From Anthropogastromicrobium sp963604075 (lineage in GTDB: Bacteria > Bacillota > Clostridia > Lachnospirales > Lachnospiraceae), in NCBI GenBank assembly GCA_963604075.1, contig CAVCPW010000096.1:1-31686 (forward strand): a DNA stretch of 31,686 nt, read 5' to 3'. The stretch's first letter is position 1. Each line of letters starts with the position of its first letter. A model generated the notes under the pieces. It had not been told where the DNA came from. It saw only the letters and a list, made by a program, of their open reading frames with translations, and ran no database searches. Of this stretch, positions 17,724-25,934 are shown piece after piece. Made by a program: the position numbers and the translations under genes.

Positions 17724-17805
17724 ATTATGGTTAAAAGAACACTGCAGTTATAACTTGAGTAGTAAAACTGACTGCAAGGGTTATTTCTATAAACGGGAGA
17801 TGAAA

Positions 17806-19066
17806 ATGACTGAGTTTTCGCAAAAGATAAACGATTTACTAGATAGACAGCCAGAGAAGCCGGCAATTATCTCCAGAATGTCGGGTATCAGCCAGGATGA
17901 AATATCGAAATATAAAAGGGGGGATCGCTTTCCTATGAACAGTGAGAAAGTAGATGCCCTTTTGTCTGTGCTTAGATGCTCTGCGGCTGTACGTAGAGAT
18001 ATAAAAAATACATGGAAACAGGAATATATGGCACGAAAGTACAAGGATAGCGATGCCTGGGAGTGTATGAAAGAGATTTCAGGCTTTCTCCAAAACGAAG
18101 GTCTGGCATCAGATATTAGCAGGTGCGATGAAAATAGCAGATTTTACCCGGATGGGGGGGGTTATTCGCACAAAATTAGATGTTAGAAGATATTTGGAGG
18201 CCTTCTTAAACAGTAAACAGGAGCGGCAAATAAAAATCTGGGGGAATGAGTTTTTTACAGAAGAATTATCAACGATTTCATACTCGAAAGAAACACAATA
18301 CACTCATCTGGTATATTCGGAAAATATGAAGAAAACCTCAAAATGGGTTCATCTGATATGCGGGATGCTTTCAAGAATGCTTTCACACCCGCTATATCAT
18401 CCGCTTATCATATATGGTAATAACGGATGGACAGGTCAGTTGTTTTCAGGTGTAATTATTTCACAGAATGAAGCTCTTCTCATTTCGGAAGATGCAGAGC
18501 ATGGAATGATATTAAAAGAACCAGCACAGATAGGGATGCTTGAACATTATTTTGAAAAGATGTGTGAAAAAGCAAAGCCAATCGTTACTGCAATAAAAAG
18601 GGAAGATTGGTACAGAACAGCAGAGGACGATGCGATTTTTATACAGAGCTGGCTTGAACTTGAACGTGTGTCGAAAAGAAAAGGAATTTGCTATGTAACG
18701 ACGAATACAGTGGAAGAATTCGTACAGAATAGTATTTTGTGGGATTGTCGCAAGAATAAATGGTATCAATATAAATCAAGATCAGGAAAAAGGAATATAC
18801 TCGAATCAATACTTAATAACTCAAATGTGATTCTTATTGACAGTGATTTAATATATAAAACAGATTTTTCAATAGCATTTTGTGAAAATCGTTTTCTGTG
18901 TATTTCAATAGCAGGCAAAGATGGGATCAGAAGATACGAAATATGCGAGCCTGAACTTGTTAAATGGCTGGGATGCACATTAAAAGAAATCGATGGCTCA
19001 GATTTTGTAATGGATGAGCAGGAAAAACACCGGTTTATTTCACAGTTTATAGAAAGAGAGAATTGA
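17806..19066 (+). pseudogene. Paralogue A: putative HTH-type protein split by a +1/-1 frameshift at a G8 run
   Basis: Two overlapping frames together make one protein. The first (17806-18186) encodes an N-terminal helix-rich domain with a helix-turn-helix-like stretch (ISRMSGISQDEISKYKRG) and stops soon after the G run at 18154-18161. The second continues from the same G run in the next frame to 19066. Removing one G joins them into about 419 residues. The joined protein aligns along its length with the downstream gene, for example YKDSDAWECMKEI against YGDDAYECVKMM, and ICEPELVKWLGC against FCEPGIKKWIFC. Family unrecognised. It could be phase-variable, a programmed frameshift, a decayed gene or a sequencing error. 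GGGAG 6 bases before 17806 fixes the start. Confidence 0.75.
18154..18161 (+). repeat. Homopolymer run of eight G within paralogue A
   Basis: Eight consecutive G residues lie exactly where the two frames of paralogue A must be joined. Seven G would give the full-length product and eight gives an early stop about nine codons later. Such runs are typical slipped-strand sites. Confidence 0.9.
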
Positions 19067-19071
19067 TAGAT

Positions 19072-20688
19072 ATGAGTACATTTATACAGCTGTTTGAAGA
19101 AGTGATAAAGGATAATAACGTAACTTTGCATCAGATAGCCGCGAGACTGGAGATGGAATATCATGTCTTGAATCGCTTTAAAAACGGAAACAGAAGACGT
19201 TCTGCTAAATTATTAAAATCCATATTAAATGTCGTTCCGTGTGAAATGGAAACAGAAAAAAAGCTGTATGAAGCTCTCTTTAGGGAAGAGTTAGAAAAAG
19301 TCTACGGAGACGATGCATATGAATGCGTGAAAATGATGAAAAGATTATTGAGCATCCAGTTTATGTCAAGAGACGAAGCTGATGAAAGCATAAAAATGGT
19401 TAAAAACAGCAATACAGAAAATAATCCCTCGTGTAAACTGTTTTGCAAAAGATCTGCTGTGCACGATGAGGTACTTTTGATATTAAATCAGGCACGGATA
19501 AGCCATAGTCATCAGCCCGTCATATTGTGGGGACGGGGAACAGATACACTGCTGTCAGATATTGCATTTGCCTTTCATAATACGACAACCAAGGTGGAGC
19601 ATTTGTATCCTATGATGCCTGCCACAAGCAAGGGAAGCGATCTGAACAACTTAAAGCTAATGACTCAGGTAATGCCATGTCTTCGTGCAGCATTTGATTA
19701 TAACGTGAAAGTCGTATATGAGGATCTTTTGGCGAAGGAGACATTTTTTCTGTATGAGTGTTTACTTCTGACTGACAAAGCAGCACTTTGGATTGAAAAG
19801 GATTATAAACATGCACAGCTTGTCACAGATCCGCAGGTGCTTGCATTTTATCGCACTAGATTTGAAGGGCAATATAAAAAAAGTAATGCAGTGCTGCGAC
19901 GAAGCGTAGATATTCTTGAATGGCAAAATAATGTCCAGAAGATACAAGCACAGGGAGACTGCTGTTACCTTAGCTGGCAGCTGTGTGCGATGGAATTTAT
20001 TCCTGTCGATGTCCTCGAAAAGCATATAAAAGAAGACAAAAAGGAATATCTGAGACAGGCACTTTGTGTTTATGAAAATAGGCTAAAGTCAGTCAGGGAT
20101 AAAAAAAGGATTGAATACATAACTCTTGAAGGCGTGAAATATTTTGCTAATACGGGAAAAATCCTCGAATTACCGGATGAGTGGTATGAGCCATTTTCAG
20201 TAAAAGAGCGATATATGGTTTTAGAAAGCCTGCTTGACATTATTAAAAGAGAATATCATGCAGAGTGCTGCGCAGAGAATGGTGATACCCAGGAATTTGT
20301 AGTAGAGAAGAATGATAACAGGGGACGCAAGGTAAAGGATGGCAATGCCCATGGAAGTGAGGAAAAAAATAGCAATGCACAAGTCTACGAGACAAAGGAT
20401 AGCAGCATACGTTGGTGCGAGACGGAAAACAAAAATCTGACGGTACAGATCCTTAATGAGAAGTATTTTAATCTAAGCTGCGGAATTGCAATACAGAGCT
20501 TTAACGAGGCTGATACATATATGTCATATTTCGAGTATGGAGGGAGGATGATTAAAGTTTTATTTTGCGAGCCTGGAATAAAGAAATGGATTTTTTGCCT
20601 TATGGAGCTATTACCGGAGAGCGGATGGTTGTATTCTTTAAAAGAGCAGGTAGATTTATTAGAAGAAATATTAGAGAAAATGTTGTGA
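19072..20688 (+). CDS. Paralogue B: putative HTH-type protein of unrecognised family
   Basis: A protein of about 538 residues, full-length homologue of the split gene just upstream. An N-terminal helix-rich region has a helix-turn-helix-like stretch (LHQIAARLEMEYHVLNRFKNG), followed by the DDAYECVKMMK segment. A long middle domain carries VILWGRGTDTLLSDIAF, matching IKIWGNEFFTEELSTIS in paralogue A. A polar low-complexity insert at about 402-455 (Asn/Lys/Glu-rich) is absent from A. The C-terminus is again similar. No catalytic motif is recognised and there is no signal peptide or membrane segment. DNA binding is inferred from the N-terminus only. A TTG at 19063 is an alternative start. It sits upstream of the pilus genes on the same strand. 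Confidence 0.75.
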   Translation: MSTFIQLFEEVIKDNNVTLHQIAARLEMEYHVLNRFKNGNRRRSAKLLKSILNVVPCEMETEKKLYEALFREELEKVYGDDAYECVKMMKRLLSIQFMSRDEADESIKMVKNSNTENNPSCKLFCKRSAVHDEVLLILNQARISHSHQPVILWGRGTDTLLSDIAFAFHNTTTKVEHLYPMMPATSKGSDLNNLKLMTQVMPCLRAAFDYNVKVVYEDLLAKETFFLYECLLLTDKAALWIEKDYKHAQLVTDPQVLAFYRTRFEGQYKKSNAVLRRSVDILEWQNNVQKIQAQGDCCYLSWQLCAMEFIPVDVLEKHIKEDKKEYLRQALCVYENRLKSVRDKKRIEYITLEGVKYFANTGKILELPDEWYEPFSVKERYMVLESLLDIIKREYHAECCAENGDTQEFVVEKNDNRGRKVKDGNAHGSEEKNSNAQVYETKDSSIRWCETENKNLTVQILNEKYFNLSCGIAIQSFNEADTYMSYFEYGGRMIKVLFCEPGIKKWIFCLMELLPESGWLYSLKEQVDLLEEILEKML

Positions 20689-21006
20689 AATATAAAAATA
20701 AAAAATATACAGCTGTAAAAAAAAGAGTATATTTTTGACGTCTAAATAAAAACATGCAAAAAACAGACTTTCTTTAACATAAAAAACAGATTAGAATAAC
20801 AAAGATGTTTCATACAGCTCGTATGCAGACTATTATGAGTATGTTGTTACAAGGATGCTGTTGCAAGTATATTGTTACAGAGTACATTGTTACAGGTATA
20901 TTGTACACGATATTTGATATATTGCGTACGATTATTGAAGTTGAAGATGAGAGGCATGTTCGTAAGAGCAGCTGAAAAACGGTGGGGCTTGAAAGGAGTA
21001 TAGAAT
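20689..21006. other. 318-bp AT-rich intergenic region upstream of the pilus locus
   Basis: It contains A-rich sequence, the 14-bp tandem repeat array at 20841-20911, and an AAAGGAG ribosome binding site just before 21007. I could not assign a convincing -35/-10 pair, terminator or RNA gene in it. Confidence 0.6.
20841..20911 (+). repeat. Degenerate tandem repeat, five units of about 14 bp
   Basis: The units are ATGTTGTTACAAGG, ATGCTGTTGCAAGT, ATATTGTTACAGAGT, ACATTGTTACAGGT and ATATTGTACACGAT. They lie about 100 bases before the first gene of the pilus region. Confidence 0.75.
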
Positions 21007-21564
21007 ATGCCGGAAGATGACAACAGAGACATCGAAGACACTCAAGACGGTAAAACCAGCAAAGACGTCAATGCCATGAGAGACATTAGGCGGTTAAAGC
21101 GTTCGGAGCTTCTGGAAATGCTTATCGAGCAGTCAAAAGAAGTGGAGGCACTTAAAAATAAGGTGTCAGAGCTTCAGGAACAGCTTGATGATAGAAATCT
21201 CCATGTAGAGGAGATGGGAACGATGGCAGGAGCAGCACTTGCGCTTAATCGTATATTTAAAGGTGCAGATGACGCAGCATCTCAATATGTAGATAGTATC
21301 AAGCAGATGGAGCAGGAGAAAAATGTGGAGCTGCAGCAGCTTAGGCAGCGTACACTTGATGCCTGCGCTGTTTTGAGAGAGGACACACAGCAGTATTGTG
21401 TACGTCTTCGTCAGGAAGGCGAGGCCGCAAGGGCGGAGGTTCACGCTGAACTGGAGAAGGAAAAAGAAGATATTGAGAAGCAAAGGAAAAAGATGAAGAG
21501 AGAAATGAGAAAGAAAGCTGTTGCTCAGTCAAGGAGACTGCGCATGAGAGGCATCCCGTTATAG
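21007..21564 (+). CDS. Coiled-coil protein of unknown function, first gene of the pilus region
   Basis: A 185-residue, highly charged protein with no signal peptide or membrane segment. A short acidic N-terminus is followed by RLKRSELLEMLIEQSKE and a heptad-like coiled coil (about 35-70). A small-residue stretch follows (MAGAALALNRIFKGADDAASQY), then a second long Glu/Lys/Arg coiled coil to about 175 and a basic end. Similar coiled-coil proteins occur next to signal peptidase genes in Lachnospiraceae, from memory; function unknown. GAAAGGAG lies upstream, and it ends 13 bases before the signal peptidase ORF, so they probably form an operon. Confidence 0.75.
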   Translation: MPEDDNRDIEDTQDGKTSKDVNAMRDIRRLKRSELLEMLIEQSKEVEALKNKVSELQEQLDDRNLHVEEMGTMAGAALALNRIFKGADDAASQYVDSIKQMEQEKNVELQQLRQRTLDACAVLREDTQQYCVRLRQEGEAARAEVHAELEKEKEDIEKQRKKMKREMRKKAVAQSRRLRMRGIPL

Positions 21565-21577
21565 GAGGTGGTATCTT

Positions 21578-22168
21578 ATGAGAAAGAATAAGAAACAACC
21601 ACTTGAAGTGCCGCCGGTAGAACTTCTTGAGCAGGAGCTGCGCAGAGAGCGTTATAAGGTTAATTATCGAAATACACTTCGAAGCACCATATATACGCTG
21701 ATCACGGTAGCAGCGGTAGCAGTATTGATAGCAACATTATTGCTGCCGGTATTACAGATTTATGGAACATCTATGGAACCTACTTTGACGGATGGAAATA
21801 TAGTTATTTCTGTTTCCAACGCTGATTTTGAAGTAAAAGATATTGTAGCATTTTATTACAACAATAAGATCCTGGTAAAGAGAGTAATAGCGACGGCAGG
21901 ACAGTGGGTAGATATTGATGAGGACGGAAACGTCTCGGTAGACGGCGAGCCGATTGATGAGCCGTATGTATTTGAGAAAGCACTCGGAGAATGCGACATA
22001 GAGTTGCCCTACCAGGTGCCTGAAGGAAGAGTATTTGTTATGGGAGACCATCGTTCAGTTTCAGTCGACAGCCGAAGTAGTACAGTAGGCTGTGTAGCAC
22101 AGGAACAGATCGTTGGAAAAATTGTTTTCTGCGTCTGGCCATTGTCGAGCTTTGGTCGGGTAAAGTAA
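21578..22168 (+). CDS. lepB: Type I signal peptidase
   Basis: A membrane-anchored S26 signal peptidase of 196 residues. After a charged N-terminus there is one membrane segment (about 38-58). The catalytic serine is S65 in YGTSMEP and the general base is K101 in ILVKRVIA. The box GDHRSVSVDSRS stands where other members have GDNR..SxDSR. It is in the usual orientation with the active site outside. Lying just before the pilin gene, it may process the pilin precursors. GGAGGT precedes the ATG. Confidence 0.93.
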   Translation: MRKNKKQPLEVPPVELLEQELRRERYKVNYRNTLRSTIYTLITVAAVAVLIATLLLPVLQIYGTSMEPTLTDGNIVISVSNADFEVKDIVAFYYNNKILVKRVIATAGQWVDIDEDGNVSVDGEPIDEPYVFEKALGECDIELPYQVPEGRVFVMGDHRSVSVDSRSSTVGCVAQEQIVGKIVFCVWPLSSFGRVK

Positions 22169-22266
22169 AGCCGGTATGTTTGATGAGTATGTTAGGCAGA
22201 TATATCCGGAAATAATCAGTTCATCCTGAGTATTACGTCTGGAAACAGGTGTGAGCTCTTGATGTA

Positions 22267-22351
22267 TATAATTTATGTGGGATGGATTACAGAAGAATTT
22301 GGCGCCAATTTCAATGCATCCGGACTGCATAGATAGTTCCCTTAAAAGGGG
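22267..22351 (+). promoter_or_regulatory. Pilin gene leader: candidate -10 box and three small dyads
   Basis: TATAAT at 22267-22272 has no good -35 partner. It is followed by the palindrome TTGGCGCCAA (22299-22308), ATGCA/TGCAT (22314-22330) and CCCTT/AAGGG (22339-22350). The 230-base gap after the signal peptidase gene suggests a separate pilin transcript. Confidence 0.4.
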
Positions 22352-22398
22352 ATAACACAAACACAAACAGGAATAATAAAGAAAGTGAGAAGGCAAAG

Positions 22399-23904
22399 AT
22401 GAACAAGATGAAGAAGATCATGGCTCTGGCATTGAGCTTCATGATGGTAGTAGCAATGAACGTTGTAACATTTGCTGCTGATCAGACATTCACTATCTCT
22501 GCACCGGCTAATGATCACGTGTATGAAATCTATCAGATTTTTACAGGTGATGTAGCAGCTGATGGAGATACCCTGTCCAACTTAAAGTGGGGCTATAATG
22601 GTACAGGAACTACTGGTACTGATGTTGAGCAGAGCGTTATTGATGCACTTGAAAAGGTAAATGTAGAGGGAAAGTCAGACTCTGAGAAGCTGGCTGTAAT
22701 CACACAGTATGCAAAGTTAGCTGATCCGGTTGAAACCATTAGTGGTACAAATAAAAATTATAGTGGAACTTATAAGGCAGCTGCAGGTTATTATCTGATC
22801 AAGGATCAGAATAAGAGTGTATCAGGAGCTGATACATATACAACTTACATTGTAAGAGTTGTAGGTAACGTTGGAATTACTTCAAAGAGTGATGTTCCAG
22901 AGTTCGAGAAGAAGGTTAAGGATACAAACGATACAACAGGTGTTACAAGTGACTGGCAGGATTCTGCTGACTACGATATCGGAGATGAGATTCCATTTAA
23001 GCTGACTGGTACTGTAGCAGATAACTATGATGATTACAAGGTATATTACTTTGCATTCCATGATAAGCAGGAAGATGGATTGACATTTAACAAGGATTCT
23101 GTAAAGGTTTACGTGGATGGCAATCAGATCACAAGTGGATATACTGTAACAACTGTAGCTGATGGTTTAACAGATGGTGATACATTTGATGTAACTTTAA
23201 GCGATTTAAAGAGCATTGCATCAGTAAAGGCTGGTTCTAAAATCACTGTTGAGTATACTGCTACTTTAAATGATAAGGCAGTTCTTGGAAATCAGGGAAA
23301 TGTAAATACCGGAAAGCTTGAGTTCTCCAACAATCCAAATGAGGAACAGGGCGGATCAAAGAAGCCGGAGACTGGTGAGACACCAGAAGATACTGTTATC
23401 GTATTTACCTACAAGGTAGTTGTAGACAAGGTTGATAAGGATAAGAAGCCTTTGAAGGGTGCAGAGTTTACACTTACCAAGACTCTTTCTGATGGAACAA
23501 CTAAGACAATCGATGTAGTAAAGGCTGACGAAGGAACAAAGTTCACATTCAGCGGTCTGGATGATGGTACATATACTCTTACCGAGACTGTAACACCAGA
23601 TGGATACAATACTATTGATCCAATTACATTTACTGTAACTGCAGAGCATAAGATTGTATGGACATCAGAGGTACGTACTGCAGTGCTGACTGACCTGACT
23701 GGTGTAACTACTACTGGAACAAGTCTTGAGTTTACAAAGGATCTGGGAGCAGGTTCACTGAGTGCACAGATCGTTAACCAGAAGGGTTCTAGCCTTCCAA
23801 GCACTGGTGGTATCGGTACTACTATCTTCTATGTAGCTGGTTCTGTTCTGGTTCTGGGCGCAGTTGTACTTCTTATCACCAAGAAGCGCATGAGCGTACG
23901 CTAA
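22399..23904 (+). CDS. LPXTG-anchored major pilin (SpaD/FimA-like, isopeptide-forming)
   Basis: A 501-residue surface pilin subunit. Signal peptide to about residue 27 (ending TFAA), an N-terminal domain, then a fimbrial D2-type domain at about 185-315 (YDIGDEIPFKL, FHDKQEDGLTF, SNNPNE). Next is a Cna-B-like domain at about 335-425 with an E-box (YTLTETVTPDGY), whose Glu usually supports a Lys-Asn isopeptide bond. The sorting signal is LPSTG at 466-470, a hydrophobic segment and a basic tail. Codon use is strongly biased, suggesting high expression. The class C sortase gene follows. Confidence 0.93.
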   Translation: MNKMKKIMALALSFMMVVAMNVVTFAADQTFTISAPANDHVYEIYQIFTGDVAADGDTLSNLKWGYNGTGTTGTDVEQSVIDALEKVNVEGKSDSEKLAVITQYAKLADPVETISGTNKNYSGTYKAAAGYYLIKDQNKSVSGADTYTTYIVRVVGNVGITSKSDVPEFEKKVKDTNDTTGVTSDWQDSADYDIGDEIPFKLTGTVADNYDDYKVYYFAFHDKQEDGLTFNKDSVKVYVDGNQITSGYTVTTVADGLTDGDTFDVTLSDLKSIASVKAGSKITVEYTATLNDKAVLGNQGNVNTGKLEFSNNPNEEQGGSKKPETGETPEDTVIVFTYKVVVDKVDKDKKPLKGAEFTLTKTLSDGTTKTIDVVKADEGTKFTFSGLDDGTYTLTETVTPDGYNTIDPITFTVTAEHKIVWTSEVRTAVLTDLTGVTTTGTSLEFTKDLGAGSLSAQIVNQKGSSLPSTGGIGTTIFYVAGSVLVLGAVVLLITKKRMSVR

Positions 23905-23958
23905 TAGGTATAATACCGATTGGTACGAAGAGATTATATTATCCGATGAGGATAGACA

Positions 23959-24004
23959 GGTTGCAATCGGATGCCTCCCAAAAGGGAGGCATCTGGATAC
24001 AACC
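23959..24004 (+). other. Long hairpin between pilin and sortase genes
   Basis: A perfect 10-bp stem GATGCCTCCC/GGGAGGCATC with an AAAA loop (23970-23993) is extended, after a symmetric 6-base internal loop, by GGTTG/CAACC. No U tract follows; the stem base abuts the sortase ribosome binding site. It may act as a partial terminator or RNA-processing or stability element. Confidence 0.75.
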
Positions 24005-24017
24005 GTGAGGAGTGTCT

Positions 24018-24869
24018 ATGAAGTGGATCAAAAAAAATATGACTACCATCTTATTGCTGTTGATTCTCTTGGTAGGTGTGTCCTTGCTGCTGTATCCGAC
24101 TGTGAGTGACTACTGGAATTCATTGCATCAGTCGAAAGCAATTGCCACATATGCGGAGGCTGTGGCTGAAGTGGATGATGAACAGTATGAGCAAATGTGG
24201 GATGATGCGAGTGAATATAACCAGCAGCTTAGGGAAAAAACAAATCGCTGGGTCATGACAGATGAGGAGCGTGAGGAATACGAGTCTCTTCTTAATGTCA
24301 GCGGTAACGGAATACTCGGATATATTGAGATTCCAAAGATAAATGTTTCACTTCCGATCTATCACGGTACTGATGAGACTATTCTTCAGATCGCGGTGGG
24401 TCATATCGAGGGTTCGTCTCTTCCGGTAGGTGGAGAAGGAACCCATACTGTGTTATCTGGGCATAGAGGACTTCCTTCTGCCAAGCTGTTCACCAATCTG
24501 GACGAGCTCGTGGTGGGAGATGAATTTTATATCCGTGTACTTGATGAAACATTGACATATGAAGTGGATCAGATTCGTATTGTGGAGCCGGATGATTTGT
24601 CTGAATTAAAGATTGAGGAAGGCAAGGACTTATGTACATTAGTCACCTGTACTCCTTATGGAATCAATACGCACCGTCTTCTTGTACGCGGACATCGCGT
24701 GGAGACGAAGGCTAGTGCAAACAGCATTCGTGTAACAGCAGATGCGATTCAGATAGATCCGGAGATAGTAGCTCCGGTGGTCGCAATTCCGATTTTACTT
24801 ATGTTGTTTATATGGCTGCTGTGGCATAGTCATCGCAGGAAGAAAGAAGGCAAAAAGAGAAGAGGATGA
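24018..24869 (+). CDS. Class C (pilin-polymerising) sortase
   Basis: A membrane transpeptidase of 283 residues that joins pilin subunits through the LPXTG motif. It has an N-terminal membrane segment (about 9-27) and a C-terminal one (about 250-272), the two-anchor layout of class C. Catalytic residues are H149 (LSGHRG), C211 (TLVTCTPYG) and R220 (NTHRLLVRG). The start of the catalytic barrel is GYIEIPKINVSLPIY. The GTG at 24012 is in frame, but GAGGAG at 24007-24012 fits the ATG at 24018. The pilin-like gene downstream starts 17 bases after the stop. Confidence 0.93.
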   Translation: MKWIKKNMTTILLLLILLVGVSLLLYPTVSDYWNSLHQSKAIATYAEAVAEVDDEQYEQMWDDASEYNQQLREKTNRWVMTDEEREEYESLLNVSGNGILGYIEIPKINVSLPIYHGTDETILQIAVGHIEGSSLPVGGEGTHTVLSGHRGLPSAKLFTNLDELVVGDEFYIRVLDETLTYEVDQIRIVEPDDLSELKIEEGKDLCTLVTCTPYGINTHRLLVRGHRVETKASANSIRVTADAIQIDPEIVAPVVAIPILLMLFIWLLWHSHRRKKEGKKRRG

Positions 24870-24886
24870 TGGGAAGGAGTGAGAGT

Positions 24887-25669
24887 ATGAAAACAAAAAG
24901 ATACTTTCGGAAATTGTTTCAAAGAGCTTCAAGGGGATTTCTGTTAGCAGCCTGTCTGCTGATCATGTCTTGCATGCAATATGTAACAGTCAGCGCGAGT
25001 GAGCAGCCTGTATCACTTGAGATTGATCTGGAAGATGAGGGAACATCGATGGAAGGTGTGGTATTTTCAATGTATCGCATCACAGATAATATCGTGCCGA
25101 AGAGCGAGGGTGAAGAGCTGACATTTATGCCGGATTTTGAAGGCTGTGGCTACAAGACTTCCGTTACGACAGCGGAGGAACTTGAACAGCTTGCCAAGCG
25201 TCTTATGATCTGGATTGAGAATAAAAATGTTCAGCCTACATATACACTTGTGACAGATGCAAATGGAAAGTGCAGTATCGAGGGACTTCCATTCGGTATG
25301 TATCTGATCGTTCCGTCATCATGTGATGCTTATGGCAAGATAGAAAGTTCACTTGTATTCCTGCCAGGATACGATCAGGATGGCAATTTGCAATACAGTA
25401 ATCGCATCATACCTAAGCATACTGTTCCGGAGCAGGAGACTACACCTCCTGATACGCCAACTACACCAACCACACCAACTACACCAACCACCCCGACTAC
25501 ACCAACCACGCCAACTACGCCTACAACCCCGACAGTACCACCATCAACAAAGAAGATCCTCGGTATCGAAGATCCTACAGGACGCATTGGTATGATGGTA
25601 GTGACGGCAGGTGTTGCATTACTGGCACTGGCGATTGTATTGATTGTACGCAGAGAATTAAAAAAATAA
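24887..25669 (+). CDS. Pilin-like surface protein with PTT-repeat stalk (putative minor pilin)
   Basis: A 260-residue secreted, membrane-anchored protein. Signal peptide with likely cleavage after VSAS (about residue 39), then a compact domain at about 40-185 with a Cna-B/FctB-like beginning (LEDEGTSMEGVVFSMYRI). A Pro-Thr-Thr stalk follows, then a hydrophobic C-terminal segment and a basic tail (RRELKK). There is no canonical LPXTG; the nearest match before the membrane segment is EDPTG. It may be the base pilin or tip of the fibre, inferred from its place beside the sortase. AAGGAG lies 7 bases before the ATG. Confidence 0.8.
   Translation: MKTKRYFRKLFQRASRGFLLAACLLIMSCMQYVTVSASEQPVSLEIDLEDEGTSMEGVVFSMYRITDNIVPKSEGEELTFMPDFEGCGYKTSVTTAEELEQLAKRLMIWIENKNVQPTYTLVTDANGKCSIEGLPFGMYLIVPSSCDAYGKIESSLVFLPGYDQDGNLQYSNRIIPKHTVPEQETTPPDTPTTPTTPTTPTTPTTPTTPTTPTTPTVPPSTKKILGIEDPTGRIGMMVVTAGVALLALAIVLIVRRELKK
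25454..25535 (+). repeat. 9-bp coding minisatellite (Pro-Thr-Thr, about eight units)
   Basis: Repeated CCAACTACA/CCAACCACN units encode a run of PTT triplets in the stalk of the minor pilin. Third-position variation between units shows they are not freshly duplicated. Confidence 0.85.
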
Positions 25670-25816
25670 TAGCAATACAGAAAAATAACAGTATACAATA
25701 GAAAAAATAGCAATGCAGAAAAAAAGAATAGTAAAGTAATAGAAATAGTGATTTTAAAACCCTGCTAGATTCACCGGGCAAGATTTTAAACGAAAAAATG
25801 GATAAAGATAGTATCA

Positions 25817-25848
25817 CCGCGGCAGAAAACGGAAGCTTTTTGCCGCGG
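25817..25848. promoter_or_regulatory. Inverted repeat just upstream of the AI-2E permease promoter
   Basis: CCGCGGCA (25817-25824) and TGCCGCGG (25841-25848) are separated by 16 bases and end one base before the -35 box. It could be an operator or an RNA hairpin of the upstream transcript (no U tract follows). Confidence 0.5.
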
Positions 25849-25849
25849 C

Positions 25850-25878
25850 TTGACTTTAAATACATAAAATAGTACAAT
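25850..25878 (+). promoter_or_regulatory. Sigma-A-type promoter of the AI-2E permease gene
   Basis: TTGACT, a 17-base spacer and TACAAT. The predicted start near 25885 gives a leader of about 50 bases before the GTG at 25935. Confidence 0.85.
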
Positions 25879-25934
25879 GGCAGGGTGGTAATATCTAAAA
25901 CGTGCGTAATGTGCAGATTCTGGAGGGTGAATGT

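Larger units (their letters stand above)
17439..17805. other. 367-bp intergenic region between divergent genes
   Basis: An AT-rich spacer containing dispersed repeat copy 2 (17617-17654), a nearby repeated TTGCAAATAGTAACAG / TTGACAAACAGTAACAG element, and the candidate promoter at 17694-17723. No open frame with a ribosome binding site and no tRNA is visible. Confidence 0.7.

Noticed and set aside
22169..22398. Possible c-di-GMP riboswitch in the pilin leader
   Set aside because: The small dyads do not match the conserved cores of the known c-di-GMP riboswitch classes that I can recall.
25375..25713. A minus-strand frame encoding a Gly-Val-Val repeat
   Set aside because: It is the antisense shadow of the Pro-Thr-Thr codon repeats in the minor pilin gene.
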